Positions 24,691-31,421 of a stretch of DNA of 33,747 bases are shown here, piece after piece. Origin of the DNA: Deltaproteobacteria bacterium (GTDB taxonomy: Bacteria > Desulfobacterota > Binatia > UTPRO1); contig VBKW01000206.1 of NCBI GenBank assembly GCA_005879405.1, forward strand, positions 1 to 33,747, read 5' to 3'. A model generated the notes under the pieces. It did no database searches. It had not been told where the DNA came from and was given only the letters and a program-made list of their open reading frames with translations. Positions within the stretch are counted from its first letter, which is position 1; each line of letters starts with the position of its first letter. The translations under genes and the position numbers were made by a program.

Positions 24691-25518
24691 TCAGTCGAAG
24701 CTGCCGCCGTGCTTACCGGGGAAGAAGACGTTGCCGAAGACGAACGAGACCAACACCACCGCGAAGCCGATGATCGTGACCGTCGCGAGCCGCCGACCGC
24801 GCCACCCGGCGACGAGCCGCGCTTGCAGCAGCCCGGCGTAGAGCATCCACACGATCAGCGAGAACACCTCGCGCGGCTCCCACGACCAGAAGCTGCCCCA
24901 CGAGTACTTGCCCCAGACGGCGCCGGTGATGATGCCGAGCGTGAGGAGCGGGAAGCCCCAGGAGAGCGCGCGGTAGTTCAGCTGGTCGAGGGTCTCGAGT
25001 GACGGCAGCCGTCGCATACGCTCGCCGACGCGCTTCTCTTTCAGCTGCCGCTCGTGAAAGAGGTAGACGAGGCTGACGCAAAACGCGAGCGCGAGCACCG
25101 CGTTCCCGAGAAATGCGAGCGTCACGTGGACGAAGAGCCACGCGCTGCGCAGATTCGGCGGCAGCTCTTGCACGCCGCTGTAGAACACGGCCGCGCCGAG
25201 GGTGACGACGAACGCGAACGCCGCGACGACCGCGCCGACCGCCGCCAATCGATAGCGCAGCTCGACGGCGACGTACACGCCGACCACCAGCCACGCGAAG
25301 AAGGAGAGTGCCTCGTAGTCGGTGACCACCGCGACGTGGCCGGCGGTGATCGAGCGCGCCGCGATCGCGCCGCCGTGCGCGAGAAACGCCGCGAGCAGGA
25401 GCGACAGCCCGAGCGCGCGCGAGATCGGATGCAGCACGAGCAGAAAGAGGCCGAACGCGCCGGCGGCGAGCAGGTACGCGACGAGCGCCGCTTTCAGGAG
25501 GACGAGCTCGCTCGTCAT
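24691..25518 (-). CDS. cytochrome c assembly protein, CcsA/HemX family
   Basis: This integral membrane protein has about eight hydrophobic segments in 275 residues. It carries a tryptophan-rich heme-handling segment near the C-terminus, GAVWGKYSWGSFWSWEPREVF, in place of the classical WGxxWxWD signature (Glu replaces the Asp). In heme operons this family is usually called HemX or CcsA-like and is thought to influence HemA level or to pass heme to cytochrome c maturation. The start ATG 25518 overlaps the stop of the precorrin-2 dehydrogenase gene (ATGA), and the stop is one base from hemA. I leave the symbol blank because HemX and CcsA cannot be told apart from sequence alone. Confidence 0.88.
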   Translation of the reverse strand: MTSELVLLKAALVAYLLAAGAFGLFLLVLHPISRALGLSLLLAAFLAHGGAIAARSITAGHVAVVTDYEALSFFAWLVVGVYVAVELRYRLAAVGAVVAAFAFVVTLGAAVFYSGVQELPPNLRSAWLFVHVTLAFLGNAVLALAFCVSLVYLFHERQLKEKRVGERMRRLPSLETLDQLNYRALSWGFPLLTLGIITGAVWGKYSWGSFWSWEPREVFSLIVWMLYAGLLQARLVAGWRGRRLATVTIIGFAVVLVSFVFGNVFFPGKHGGSFD

Positions 25519-26180
25519 CGCAGCTCGACCCCGAGCGCCTGCAAGGTGGCGCCCTCGCCGGCAGCATCGCGAAGGATCGCATCGACGCTGGCCGTGTCGC
25601 GCTTCCGCAGCGCGTCGAGCATCGGCCCCTCGACGAGGCGCGCAAACGTGCGCGCCCGCGCCTCGGGATCGGCTTCGGCGCGTTGCACGACGGGGCGCAA
25701 GCGAGCGAGGATCATCGCCGCGACGCCATACTCGTGGCCGACCCGTTCCTCCAGCTCTTCCCGCAGCCGCCGCGCGAGCGCCGGACTCGCGCCGCCGGTG
25801 GAGATCGCGACCATCACCGGATCGCGACGCACGACGGCGGGCGAGATGAACGTGCAGAGCCGGGGCACGTCGACGACGTTCACCGGCACGCCGCTCGCCG
25901 CCGCGTCGGCCGCGACCGCGGCCTGTATCGTTTCGTCGTCGACGGCGACGTACGCCAAAGCCGCGGCGTCCAGATCCCCACGTCGATAGGCACGGGCGTG
26001 GTGCACGATCTCGTGGGTCGCGGCGAGGCGCTCGAGCGCGTCGACCAGGGATGGGCTGACGACGGTGACGCGCGCGCCGGCGTCGAGCAAGCTCTGGACC
26101 TTTTGTTGCGCAACGGCACCGCCGCCGACGACGACGCACGACCGCCCGCGCAGGTCGAGGAAGACGGGATGATAGCCCAC
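25515..26180 (-). CDS. precorrin-2 dehydrogenase / sirohydrochlorin ferrochelatase-type protein (Met8/CysG-N)
   Basis: This protein oxidises precorrin-2 to sirohydrochlorin with NAD+, and in bifunctional members also inserts iron to give siroheme. The 221-residue sequence starts MGYHPVFLDLRGRSCVVVGGGAVAQQ, an NAD-binding Rossmann fold with GGGAVA. Later come VNVVDVPRLCTFISPAVV, which contains the family's conserved Asp, and AISTGGASPALARRLREELE. The start codon is GTG 26180. TAATAG (about 26188-26193 on this strand) could be a -10 box, giving a near-leaderless message. It is the first gene of the operon and couples siroheme to heme synthesis. A ~20-bp junction repeat begins 81 bp upstream. 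Confidence 0.9.
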   Translation of the reverse strand: MGYHPVFLDLRGRSCVVVGGGAVAQQKVQSLLDAGARVTVVSPSLVDALERLAATHEIVHHARAYRRGDLDAAALAYVAVDDETIQAAVAADAAASGVPVNVVDVPRLCTFISPAVVRRDPVMVAISTGGASPALARRLREELEERVGHEYGVAAMILARLRPVVQRAEADPEARARTFARLVEGPMLDALRKRDTASVDAILRDAAGEGATLQALGVELR

Positions 26181-26254
26181 GCCAGAAGCCTATTACCGCC
26201 CAGCGGATCGCTCAAGGACCGCGGCGGCCGCCGCTAGTCGTCCATCCGCCGCAA

Positions 26255-26371
26255 TCAGGTCCGGCCATTCACCAAACACGGCATGTAGACGAGCGCCGGT
26301 CCGGTGCCGGTCGCGGTGAACGCGATGCGGACGCCGTCGGCCGTCGTGACGTACTGGACATGCGGGCCCAC
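26255..26371 (-). pseudogene. 5' fragment of an alpha/beta hydrolase-type gene cut at a junction repeat
   Basis: From GTG 26371 the frame reads VGPHVQYVTTADGVRIAF, then TATGTGPALVYMP. This matches the start of proteins with an alpha/beta-hydrolase domain that often precede a LuxR or adenylate-cyclase domain. Directly after VYMP the sequence enters the repeat (giving CLVNGRT) and stops at 26255. About 30 residues of a protein of several hundred remain, so the gene has been cut at the repeat. No other part of it is found in the window. Confidence 0.6.
26261..26281. repeat. junction direct repeat, copy 1
   Basis: It reads GGCCATTCACCAAACACGG (26263-26281) after CC, differing from copies 2 and 3 by one base (C for T). 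It lies where an alpha/beta hydrolase 5' fragment (26282-26371, minus strand) is truncated. Confidence 0.7.
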
Positions 26372-26462
26372 GGCGCCAGCTTAGCGCAGCGATCACCTCG
26401 GACCGAGCCCGCGGTGCCGCGGTCGCGAGCTGGCTACTTCGGCGCCGACTCTTTCGACCTCG

Positions 26463-28076
26463 TCACCGCAGCTCGCGTGCGTGCCCCGGCAGCTCCAGCC
26501 GACCCGGTCCCGGCAACCCGGCCACCGAGTTGACCGCGCTCGACGCCGTCGGGCCGATGCAGAACAGCGCGGCGAGCGTCGGATTCGAGTCGCCGTTGAC
26601 CGGCGGATCGGCGGCGCCGGTGGCGTGGATCGCGTTGCCGACGACGCCGTTGTCGGTGAAGCACTTGCGGAACTTACCGATCGAGCACGTCTGCTGCGAT
26701 GCGCATGTGCCGCCGGGGCACTGCGCCGCCGTGCTGCACGGCCGACCGGCATTGGTGCCGCCGCTGCACGTCGTGAACGAGGCGCAGTCGGCATTCGTCG
26801 AGCAGCCGGCGAACGTCGCGTCGGGTCCGCAGAACTGCTCGAACGGTCCGCCGCTGCACTCGCCCTCGTTCCCGGTCGTCGGGCTGCACGTCGCGTCGCT
26901 GCATTGGTTCGGCGCCGTCGCGGTCCCCGGAAACGTGCACGCGCCGCTGGGACACTCGCTCGTGGCGGCGCAGGGCGTGCCGGCGTTCGTGCCGGCGATG
27001 CAGCGTTTGCCGCCGCAGATCGGTCCGGTCGGCCCTGGGGGGTCGGGGCAGTCGGCGTTCGTTGCGCAGGGCTCCGCGGCGGCGTCGTTGCAGGTATCGC
27101 AGAAGCACGCGAGCGTGGTGAATCCCGGCGCGTGACAGAGCGGGCTCGCTGTGGACAGCGTCCGTGTGACGGTGCCCGTCGAGTTGCTGAGATCGACCGG
27201 CAGCGAGGCGATCTGCGCGCCGGCTACCGGCGGGCAATCGAGGCTCGTCGCGCCGAAGAACACGTTCGGCGACGACCCGTTCACGTCGCACGACTGGCCG
27301 CTGTTCTGGCCGGAGTCGCAGATCCCGGCGCGCGCGCCGTCGTTCGCCGTCGCGTCGCCGACGCACTTGGGACACGGCGACGCGACCGTCGCGCCGCTGA
27401 ACACGCGCGAGACGAGGTGCACCGCGGTCGTGCTCGCGCCGCTGTCGACGTCGGCCGTGCCCGTGATGGCGCCGGTCACTTGATTGCTGACGCACGTCGA
27501 CACGCCGCCCGCGGAGAGCGGCAGCAGCGAGCCGAAGTAGTACTCACACGTCCCGCCGCTCCCGGCGCAATCGGCGTTCGACGTACATTTCGTGCGCGTA
27601 TTGCCGGTGCAACGGCGGTTGTTGATGTCGCCGGCGTCGGCATTCATGTTCGCGACCGGGCCGGCGAGGTTGCAGACGCCGCACGCCGGAACGGGATTGG
27701 CGCAGCCGGTGACCGCGACGCTGAGCTTGCCGTGATCGACGACGGTCGCGTCGTGCGCCTGTCCCGTCCAACCGGTGTCGAGCACCCCGAGCGAGCCCGG
27801 CGTGCCCTCGAACGCGATGCTGGTCGGGCAGTCGCAGGGGAAGATCCGCCGCCCGGTCTGCTGCTGATATTGCGTCCGCAGCGTCTCGCATGACGCGTTC
27901 GGGCTGGTGTTGCAGTGGTCCACGTCGCAGTAGGTGACGCAGAGCGCCTGCGGAATCCCGGAGAGCTGGTTGCAATCGCTCCCGACTTGCGCGCGCGCCG
28001 GCTCGGGCACCGCGCTACCGAGGATGCACGCCATCGCACCGACGACGGGCGCGCTCAGCCATTTCGTTCCGGTCAT
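26463..28076 (-). CDS. secreted cysteine-rich repeat protein
   Basis: The 537-residue protein has a signal peptide (about 6-29, LSAPVVGAMACILGSAVPEPARA) and more than 50 cysteines. Many are arranged as repeated units such as C-T-S-N-A-D-C, CATNADCPDPPGP, CAATSECPSGAC, CSTNADCASFTTC and CSTAAQCPGGTC. This module (x-AxC/ADC...G-x-C) also occurs once in the propeller protein at 18768-20834, so both were probably made from a shared cassette of extracellular, disulfide-bonded sequence. An Asp/Gly-poor region (about 210-330) may form a separate beta domain. I know no biochemical function. Codon use and GC match the rest of the window. It lies between two junction repeats, upstream of a truncated sat gene. 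Confidence 0.8.
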   Translation of the reverse strand: MTGTKWLSAPVVGAMACILGSAVPEPARAQVGSDCNQLSGIPQALCVTYCDVDHCNTSPNASCETLRTQYQQQTGRRIFPCDCPTSIAFEGTPGSLGVLDTGWTGQAHDATVVDHGKLSVAVTGCANPVPACGVCNLAGPVANMNADAGDINNRRCTGNTRTKCTSNADCAGSGGTCEYYFGSLLPLSAGGVSTCVSNQVTGAITGTADVDSGASTTAVHLVSRVFSGATVASPCPKCVGDATANDGARAGICDSGQNSGQSCDVNGSSPNVFFGATSLDCPPVAGAQIASLPVDLSNSTGTVTRTLSTASPLCHAPGFTTLACFCDTCNDAAAEPCATNADCPDPPGPTGPICGGKRCIAGTNAGTPCAATSECPSGACTFPGTATAPNQCSDATCSPTTGNEGECSGGPFEQFCGPDATFAGCSTNADCASFTTCSGGTNAGRPCSTAAQCPGGTCASQQTCSIGKFRKCFTDNGVVGNAIHATGAADPPVNGDSNPTLAALFCIGPTASSAVNSVAGLPGPGRLELPGHARELR

Positions 28077-28224
28077 GACGAACGCTCCTTCCGAGCCGCG
28101 TTACGGGCCGATGCGGCCACGGTCGCGGCCCGTGATCGTTGTCGCGGCGGGTCGCCGTGTCGTCAATTCCAGACCGATGGGAGACGAACGATCGTCACCG
28201 CGGTGGCGCGCTGCGGCGGTGTCA

Positions 28225-28241
28225 CGCCTCCACGGGAGGCG
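28225..28241. terminator. possible hairpin in the intergenic region 28077-28304
   Basis: CGCCTCC-ACG-GGAGGCG is a perfect 7-bp stem with a 3-nt loop, placed about 65 bp after the stop of the sat fragment on the minus strand. There is no T-tract, so it would be a weak or non-canonical terminator. I see nothing else in the 228 bp upstream of the Cys-rich gene. Confidence 0.3.
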
Positions 28242-28304
28242 CCATCCCGCCGTCGCCGGTCATCGAGCCGGCAACGACGGTGAAGTGCGGGAACGAACGT
28301 GACG

Positions 28305-28652
28305 TTACTGCCGCATCGCAGCGATCAGCACGTCGGCGACCTCCGGGCGGCTGAACTCGATCGGCGGGCGCTCGCCGGCGGCGAGCTTCTCGCGGACCTT
28401 CGTGCCGGAGAGTGTGACGTGCTCGGTCGGCGGGTGCGGACACGTCTTCGCCGACGCCATGCTGACGCACACCTTGCAGAAGAACGTGTGGTCGAAGAAG
28501 AGCGGCGTGATCGCCATGTCCTCGGCGGTGAAGTTGTCGAAGATGTAGTGCGCGCCGTAGGTGCCGTAATACGAGCCGACCCCGGCGTGGTCGCGGCCGA
28601 CGATGAAGTGCGTGCAGCCGTAGTTCTTGCGGATGATGGCGTGGAAGATTCG
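28305..28652 (-). pseudogene. sat: 3' fragment of sulfate adenylyltransferase (sat)
   Basis: The frame encodes about 115 residues matching the C-terminal third of ATP sulfurylase: [74 protein letters not shown] and [17 protein letters not shown]. Full-length Sat is about 380-400 residues, so the ATP/sulfate-binding N-terminal portion is gone. The loss begins exactly at the junction repeat 28653-28673. The frame remains open into unrelated DNA by chance. The retained Cys and GRDHAGVG motifs are intact, so the cut looks recent. It cannot be functional as it stands. Confidence 0.85.
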
Positions 28653-28673
28653 CCGGCCATTCACTAAACACGG
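28653..28673. repeat. junction direct repeat, copy 2
   Basis: GGCCATTCACTAAACACGG (28655-28673) preceded by CC. Copy 3 also shares the flanking ATTCG just to the left. The left side is the truncated sat gene; the right side starts with GGGCGG-ATGAA-CCGCCC, a small hairpin, and then the end of the PIN toxin gene. Confidence 0.75.
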
Positions 28674-28717
28674 GGCGGATGAACCGCCCTGCCTTTCTGC
28701 GTGGGTAGAAGCGACGT

Positions 28718-29081
28718 CTACGTGAGGTCGTCGGGATAGACGACCTCGACCTCGTCGATGCCCTTCACGAAGTCCTTTCGGTTGTTGGTGATGAACCGAT
28801 CTGCACCCGCCTGGACGGCGGTCGCCAGGTGCACGGCGTCTGCGATCAACCGGCCGCAGATCGAGACGCGCGAGCCACCAAGATAACGCCGCGATCTCTT
28901 CCTCCGCCTCGTCGCGCAGCGGCTTGGTCAGCAGCTCCGGGATCAGAAGAACGGATCCGATGCCGACGGAAGGCGCGCCCTCGTCGACCGGAGACGGCGG
29001 GAAGAGCGCGGCTACTCTGGTCCCGAGTGGATGGACGCGAAATGCGGCGTAGATGAGGACGTCTGCGTCGAACGCGTCCAT
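28718..29081 (-). pseudogene. PIN-domain (VapC-like) toxin gene, frameshifted with internal deletion
   Basis: From ATG 29081 the frame gives a typical PIN start, [20 protein letters not shown], and [20 protein letters not shown] up to [10 protein letters not shown]. The rest of the domain, [20 protein letters not shown] with [21 protein letters not shown], is in another frame and ends at TAG 28718-28720. About 20 residues that normally link the two parts (between DLRPVD and ADAVHL) are missing. The first acidic residue (D7) and the late Asp/Asn signature remain but are no longer in one reading frame, so the nuclease is probably dead. The start overlaps the antitoxin stop (TGATG), the classical toxin-antitoxin layout. 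Confidence 0.75.
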
Positions 29082-29374
29082 CAGCCTCGCGCCCGACCGG
29101 CTCGAACGTCGGCAACGAGCCTATCGACGCGCTTTCGGGAAACGCCCTTGGGAACAGGTCGCGGTACACGGCGCGCTGCCCGGACGCGCTCACGGAGTTC
29201 GGCAGCTGAGGTCAGCGCACGTTCACCCCTGCGTACGCGAAGTGCATCGGGCCGGACGACGATCGCGACCGGCCGGCCGTGGCGGGTAAGAGTGATCTCC
29301 TCGCCATTCGTGACCCGATCCACAAGGTCGGGGAGCGCTGCTCGAGCCTCGCTGATGGACAACGTGGTTGCCAT
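29081..29374 (-). CDS. Phd/YefM-family antitoxin
   Basis: The 97-residue protein starts [20 protein letters not shown] and continues [20 protein letters not shown], a textbook Phd/YefM N-terminal DNA-binding domain. The C-terminal half (about 45-97, Arg-rich, [15 protein letters not shown]) would wrap the toxin. ATG 29374 is chosen because the frame upstream has no homology. A near-palindrome 9 bp upstream fits autoregulation. The partner PIN gene directly downstream is broken, so the antitoxin now stands alone. Confidence 0.85.
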   Translation of the reverse strand: MATTLSISEARAALPDLVDRVTNGEEITLTRHGRPVAIVVRPDALRVRRGERALTSAAELRERVRAARRVPRPVPKGVSRKRVDRLVADVRAGRARG

Positions 29375-29382
29375 GTCCGTTT

Positions 29383-29396
29383 GTACTCTAGTGTAC
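29383..29396. promoter_or_regulatory. palindromic operator of the toxin-antitoxin unit
   Basis: GTACTCTAGTGTAC is an inverted repeat matching its complement at 12 of 14 positions. It lies 8-22 bp upstream of the antitoxin ATG, in a short AT-rich patch. Phd/YefM proteins bind such palindromes to repress their own operon; binding here is inferred. Confidence 0.55.
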
Positions 29397-29681
29397 GTTG
29401 ATGTGCAAGGGCAGCCCGCCGTTAGAGACCGTCGATCACCGCCAGCCACACCACGTTGCTGATGAACAGCGCGCGCAGGTCATGACCGCCATCCCGAGCA
29501 CGACAGGCGGAACCTGCTGCATCTACCGTCCTTAGCGGAACGCGACGAAAGCGATCCGGCCCGGTCTCATGCCGGCGAGCGCGTCGGCGCGATGACCGAG
29601 TCGGCAGGAAGTCGGTAGGAAGTCGGAAACATTACCCGCGTGGTTGACAAATGATGGGTTATCGGACGCTCCCCTATTCGC
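29397..29681. other. gene-free decayed stretch upstream of the toxin-antitoxin unit
   Basis: I see no intact gene. On the minus strand, up to TAA 29422-29424, the frame LRALFISNVVWLAVIDGL looks like the last helix of a lost membrane protein, but 18 residues are not proof. An 11-bp unit, AGTCGGCAGGA, is repeated about 2.6 times (29599-29627). TTGACA at 29644-29649 has no matching -10 box. The stretch ends at the third junction repeat. Confidence 0.4.
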
Positions 29682-29702
29682 CGGGCCATTCACTAAACAC
29701 GG
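29682..29702. repeat. junction direct repeat, copy 3
   Basis: GGCCATTCACTAAACACGG (29684-29702) preceded by CG, in the same orientation as copies 1 and 2. The left flank ATTCGCCGG matches copy 2 except for one extra G. Immediately to the right starts the truncated serine-recombinase frame. Confidence 0.75.
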
Positions 29703-29897
29703 AACGCACGCAGGACTGCGGCGGGCACGCGCGCAAGGCAAGCGGCTCGGACGGCGGCCCGTCCTGACCGATTGCACTCGCTTTCGGCAGCTCCTTGCTG
29801 ATGGCCTCAGCTACCGCGAGACGGCCCGACGGCTTGGGTTTCCGAAGCAACGATACGCCGCGCCGTGCACCAAGACTCCGCGCTTCGCGGCTCTTGA
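29703..29897 (+). pseudogene. 3' fragment of a serine recombinase (resolvase/invertase) gene
   Basis: Just right of the repeat the frame reads THAGLRRARAQGKRLGRR, then LLADGLSYRETARRLG. This is the end of the catalytic-domain linker and the Hin-type helix-turn-helix of a small serine recombinase. A one-base shift near 29838 is needed to continue with VSEATIRRAVHQDSALRGS, ending at TGA 29895-29897. The catalytic N-terminal domain is absent. The gene is therefore cut at the repeat and also frameshifted, so it is inactive here. Residue patterns such as A-x-G-x-x-L/R-G-R-R are typical of the family, and I am fairly sure of the identity. Confidence 0.7.
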
Positions 29898-30020
29898 TAT
29901 GGATGCTCCAGCTTTCACCCTGAACTGCCCCACGATGGGGCACCTTGCCGCGATATGCCGTTGACCACTTCCTCTTGTCGGCCACCTGTCCACTTCCGCG
30001 AAAGATTTTGTTGCATCGAT

Positions 30021-30395
30021 TCAGGCGCGGGGAGACGGCATGTCGGTGTGAGCGACGACGAGGGTGAGTTCTTTGAGCGCTCGCTGCAGTTGTGTGAAGC
30101 GGCGGGCTCCGAGTTTGTCGGCGATGTGCTGTTCTGCTGCTTGGGCTCGAACGTGGACGGTCTTTTGAAGTCGACGTCCTTTTGGGGTGAGTCGAACGAT
30201 GCGGGCGCGGCCGTCGTTGGGATCGGGCGCGCGGGTGAGGTAGCCGTGGTGTTCGAGGTGGCCGAGCAGGTCGTTGACGGACTGCTTGGTGATCTGGAGT
30301 TGCTCGGCGAGCTCCGATGGGCGCTGCTGGTCCAGGCGGCCGCGCGCTGAGCTGCGGACCGACTCGTATCCGTTCGCGCCGACACACTCGCTCAC
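30021..30395 (-). CDS. MarR-family transcriptional regulator, short N-terminus
   Basis: The winged helix-turn-helix is clear: QQRPSELAEQLQITKQSVND, LLGHLEHHGYLTRAPDPNDG and RARIVRLTPKGRRL, followed by the dimerisation helix (FTQLQRALKELTLVVAH). From GTG 30395 the product is 124 residues; GTG 30437 would give 138, but that start lies inside the divergent VOC frame. Typical MarR proteins have about 20-30 more residues of N-terminal helix, so the gene may have lost its true start in the rearrangement. It is divergent from VOC genes, which it could regulate. It lies about 120 bp from the recombinase fragment; that gap has a small hairpin (GCCCCACGATGGGGC, 29927-29941) and nothing else I can name. 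Confidence 0.65.
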   Translation of the reverse strand: MSECVGANGYESVRSSARGRLDQQRPSELAEQLQITKQSVNDLLGHLEHHGYLTRAPDPNDGRARIVRLTPKGRRLQKTVHVRAQAAEQHIADKLGARRFTQLQRALKELTLVVAHTDMPSPRA

Positions 30396-30407
30396 AGGGA
30401 GGCAATT

Positions 30408-30684
30408 GTGGATGATGCTGGTCAGGCCCTCCGTCACACCGTTGTGAAAGTTCGAGATCTTCGACTCTCCGAAGCGTTCTACGCGGAGCTGTTGGGCATG
30501 CCGATCGTCTCGCGCATCTCCGGTACACTCGACGTTCGTCTCGCTCTGCGTGAAGCAACACGATTTCGCCATCTTCGCCATCATGGATCGATCCGTCACG
30601 GCCGAACTCGACGCTGCCGGTATCGCGATCCCGTACGAAGCAGACCGCGCGTTCACGAATGGAGACAGAGATGGCACTCTTTGA
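30408..30684 (+). pseudogene. VOC (glyoxalase/dioxygenase-fold) gene, frameshifted and shortened
   Basis: From GTG 30408, with AGGGAGG (30396-30402) as a strong Shine-Dalgarno, the frame encodes VVKVRDLRLSEAFYAELLGM and PIVSRIS, a typical VOC first module. The sense frame then shifts near 30510-30525 and resumes with FVSLCVKQHDFAIFAIMD and AELDAAGIAIPYEAD, ending at TGA 30682-30684. The usual middle of the second module is missing, so the domain is incomplete. It overlaps the start of the next, intact VOC gene by 14 bp, so the pair was probably an operon. Confidence 0.6.
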
Positions 30685-31015
30685 CACCCGAGGCATTGAT
30701 CACGTCGGCATTCGCTATCGCGATCTGCCGCGTGCGGTCGCCTGGTTCCGCGACGTCCTGGGGCTCCCCATCGAGCACCAGACGCGCACCATGGCGTTCG
30801 TCGGGATCGGCGCCGACGGCGCGCAGTTGGCCCTGTTTCAGGCCGAAGGCGATGAGCCGCTGCGCCAGCCGCACCACGTGGCGCTGCGCGTGCCAGACCC
30901 ATCCGGCGCTGAGGCCGCGCTTCGTGCGGCCGGAGTCCCCTTGAGGCTGTTCGGCCCGAACCTGGGCTTTGAAGATCCCGAGGGGACCGTCTTCCACTTC
31001 ATGCCGGCACGCTAG
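30671..31015 (+). CDS. VOC-family (glyoxalase/bleomycin-resistance-type) protein
   Basis: The 114-residue protein is a complete single VOC domain: IDHVGIRYRDLPRAVAWFRD, VLGLPIEHQTRTMAF, LALFQAEGDEPLRQPHHVAL, RVPDPSGAEAALRAAGVPL, and GFEDPEGTVFHFMPAR. Likely metal ligands are the first His (IDHVG), His in PHHVAL and an acidic residue near the end, in the usual betaalphabetabetabeta arrangement. ATG 30671 with GGAG at 30661-30664 is preferred to ATG 30659. The substrate is unknown. The preceding VOC gene is broken, and the divergent MarR gene is the obvious candidate regulator. Confidence 0.8.
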   Translation: MALFDTRGIDHVGIRYRDLPRAVAWFRDVLGLPIEHQTRTMAFVGIGADGAQLALFQAEGDEPLRQPHHVALRVPDPSGAEAALRAAGVPLRLFGPNLGFEDPEGTVFHFMPAR

Positions 31016-31281
31016 ACTTCTTGCGCTTCCGCGCCCCAACGCAGGGGAGGCAATGCGCATCCACCAGCTGGCGCGTTGATGCGGCCGGCGATGCCGGGCA
31101 GCGAAAACACGCACCGCAGATCGGTATTCGACACACCGGTACTACACGCCAGCACGATCCGCGCGCGCTGGGCGAGTGCCTGCGCGGTCTTCGGGCGGCG
31201 TGCCCGGCGTTCCAGCGCCTCCCGTTCCTCAGCGGTGACCAGCAACTGGGCTCCCCGGCCGGTCACGCTCCTCATTCTCAA
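31012..31281 (-). pseudogene. 5' fragment of an IS630-family transposase
   Basis: The first 57 residues, including LLVTAEEREALERRARRPKT and AQALAQRARIVLACSTGVSN, match the N-terminal helix-turn-helix of IS630 transposases (RRxKTAQxLAxRARIVLACA). After NTDLRC the similarity stops and the frame runs into unrelated DNA. The DDE catalytic domain is missing. The fragment abuts the VOC stop codon at its 3' side. Its family is the one that would be expected to mobilise the TA-flanked MITE at 17.4 kb, but the two are 13.5 kb apart and I cannot link them by sequence. Confidence 0.65.
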
Positions 31282-31421
31282 GCGCGCCGAGATGCACGGC
31301 TCTCGCGTCCCCCCGTTCTCTCTCTGTTCCTCCTCAATGGATCAGATCGTTATGTGACCGACAATTGACAAATGTCGTGCGAGGACAGGACCGTGCAACT
31401 CTCCGCGCGCGTCGCCAGCGC

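Noticed and set aside
26221-26234. Palindrome GCGGCGGCCGCCGC upstream of the tetrapyrrole operon
   Set aside because: Perfectly symmetric, but made only of G and C in a GC-rich genome; likely to occur by chance.
26481-27893. 470-codon plus-strand frame opposite the Cys-rich gene
   Set aside because: No signal peptide or motif, and the opposite strand has a signal peptide and regular Cys repeats.
29644-29672. Promoter starting at TTGACA 29644
   Set aside because: No acceptable -10 hexamer at 16-18 bp spacing, and the downstream frame is a recombinase fragment.
29903-30020. Possible insertion-sequence end between the recombinase fragment and MarR
   Set aside because: It has a small hairpin and looks like mobile-element debris, but I could not match it to a named element or find its partner end.
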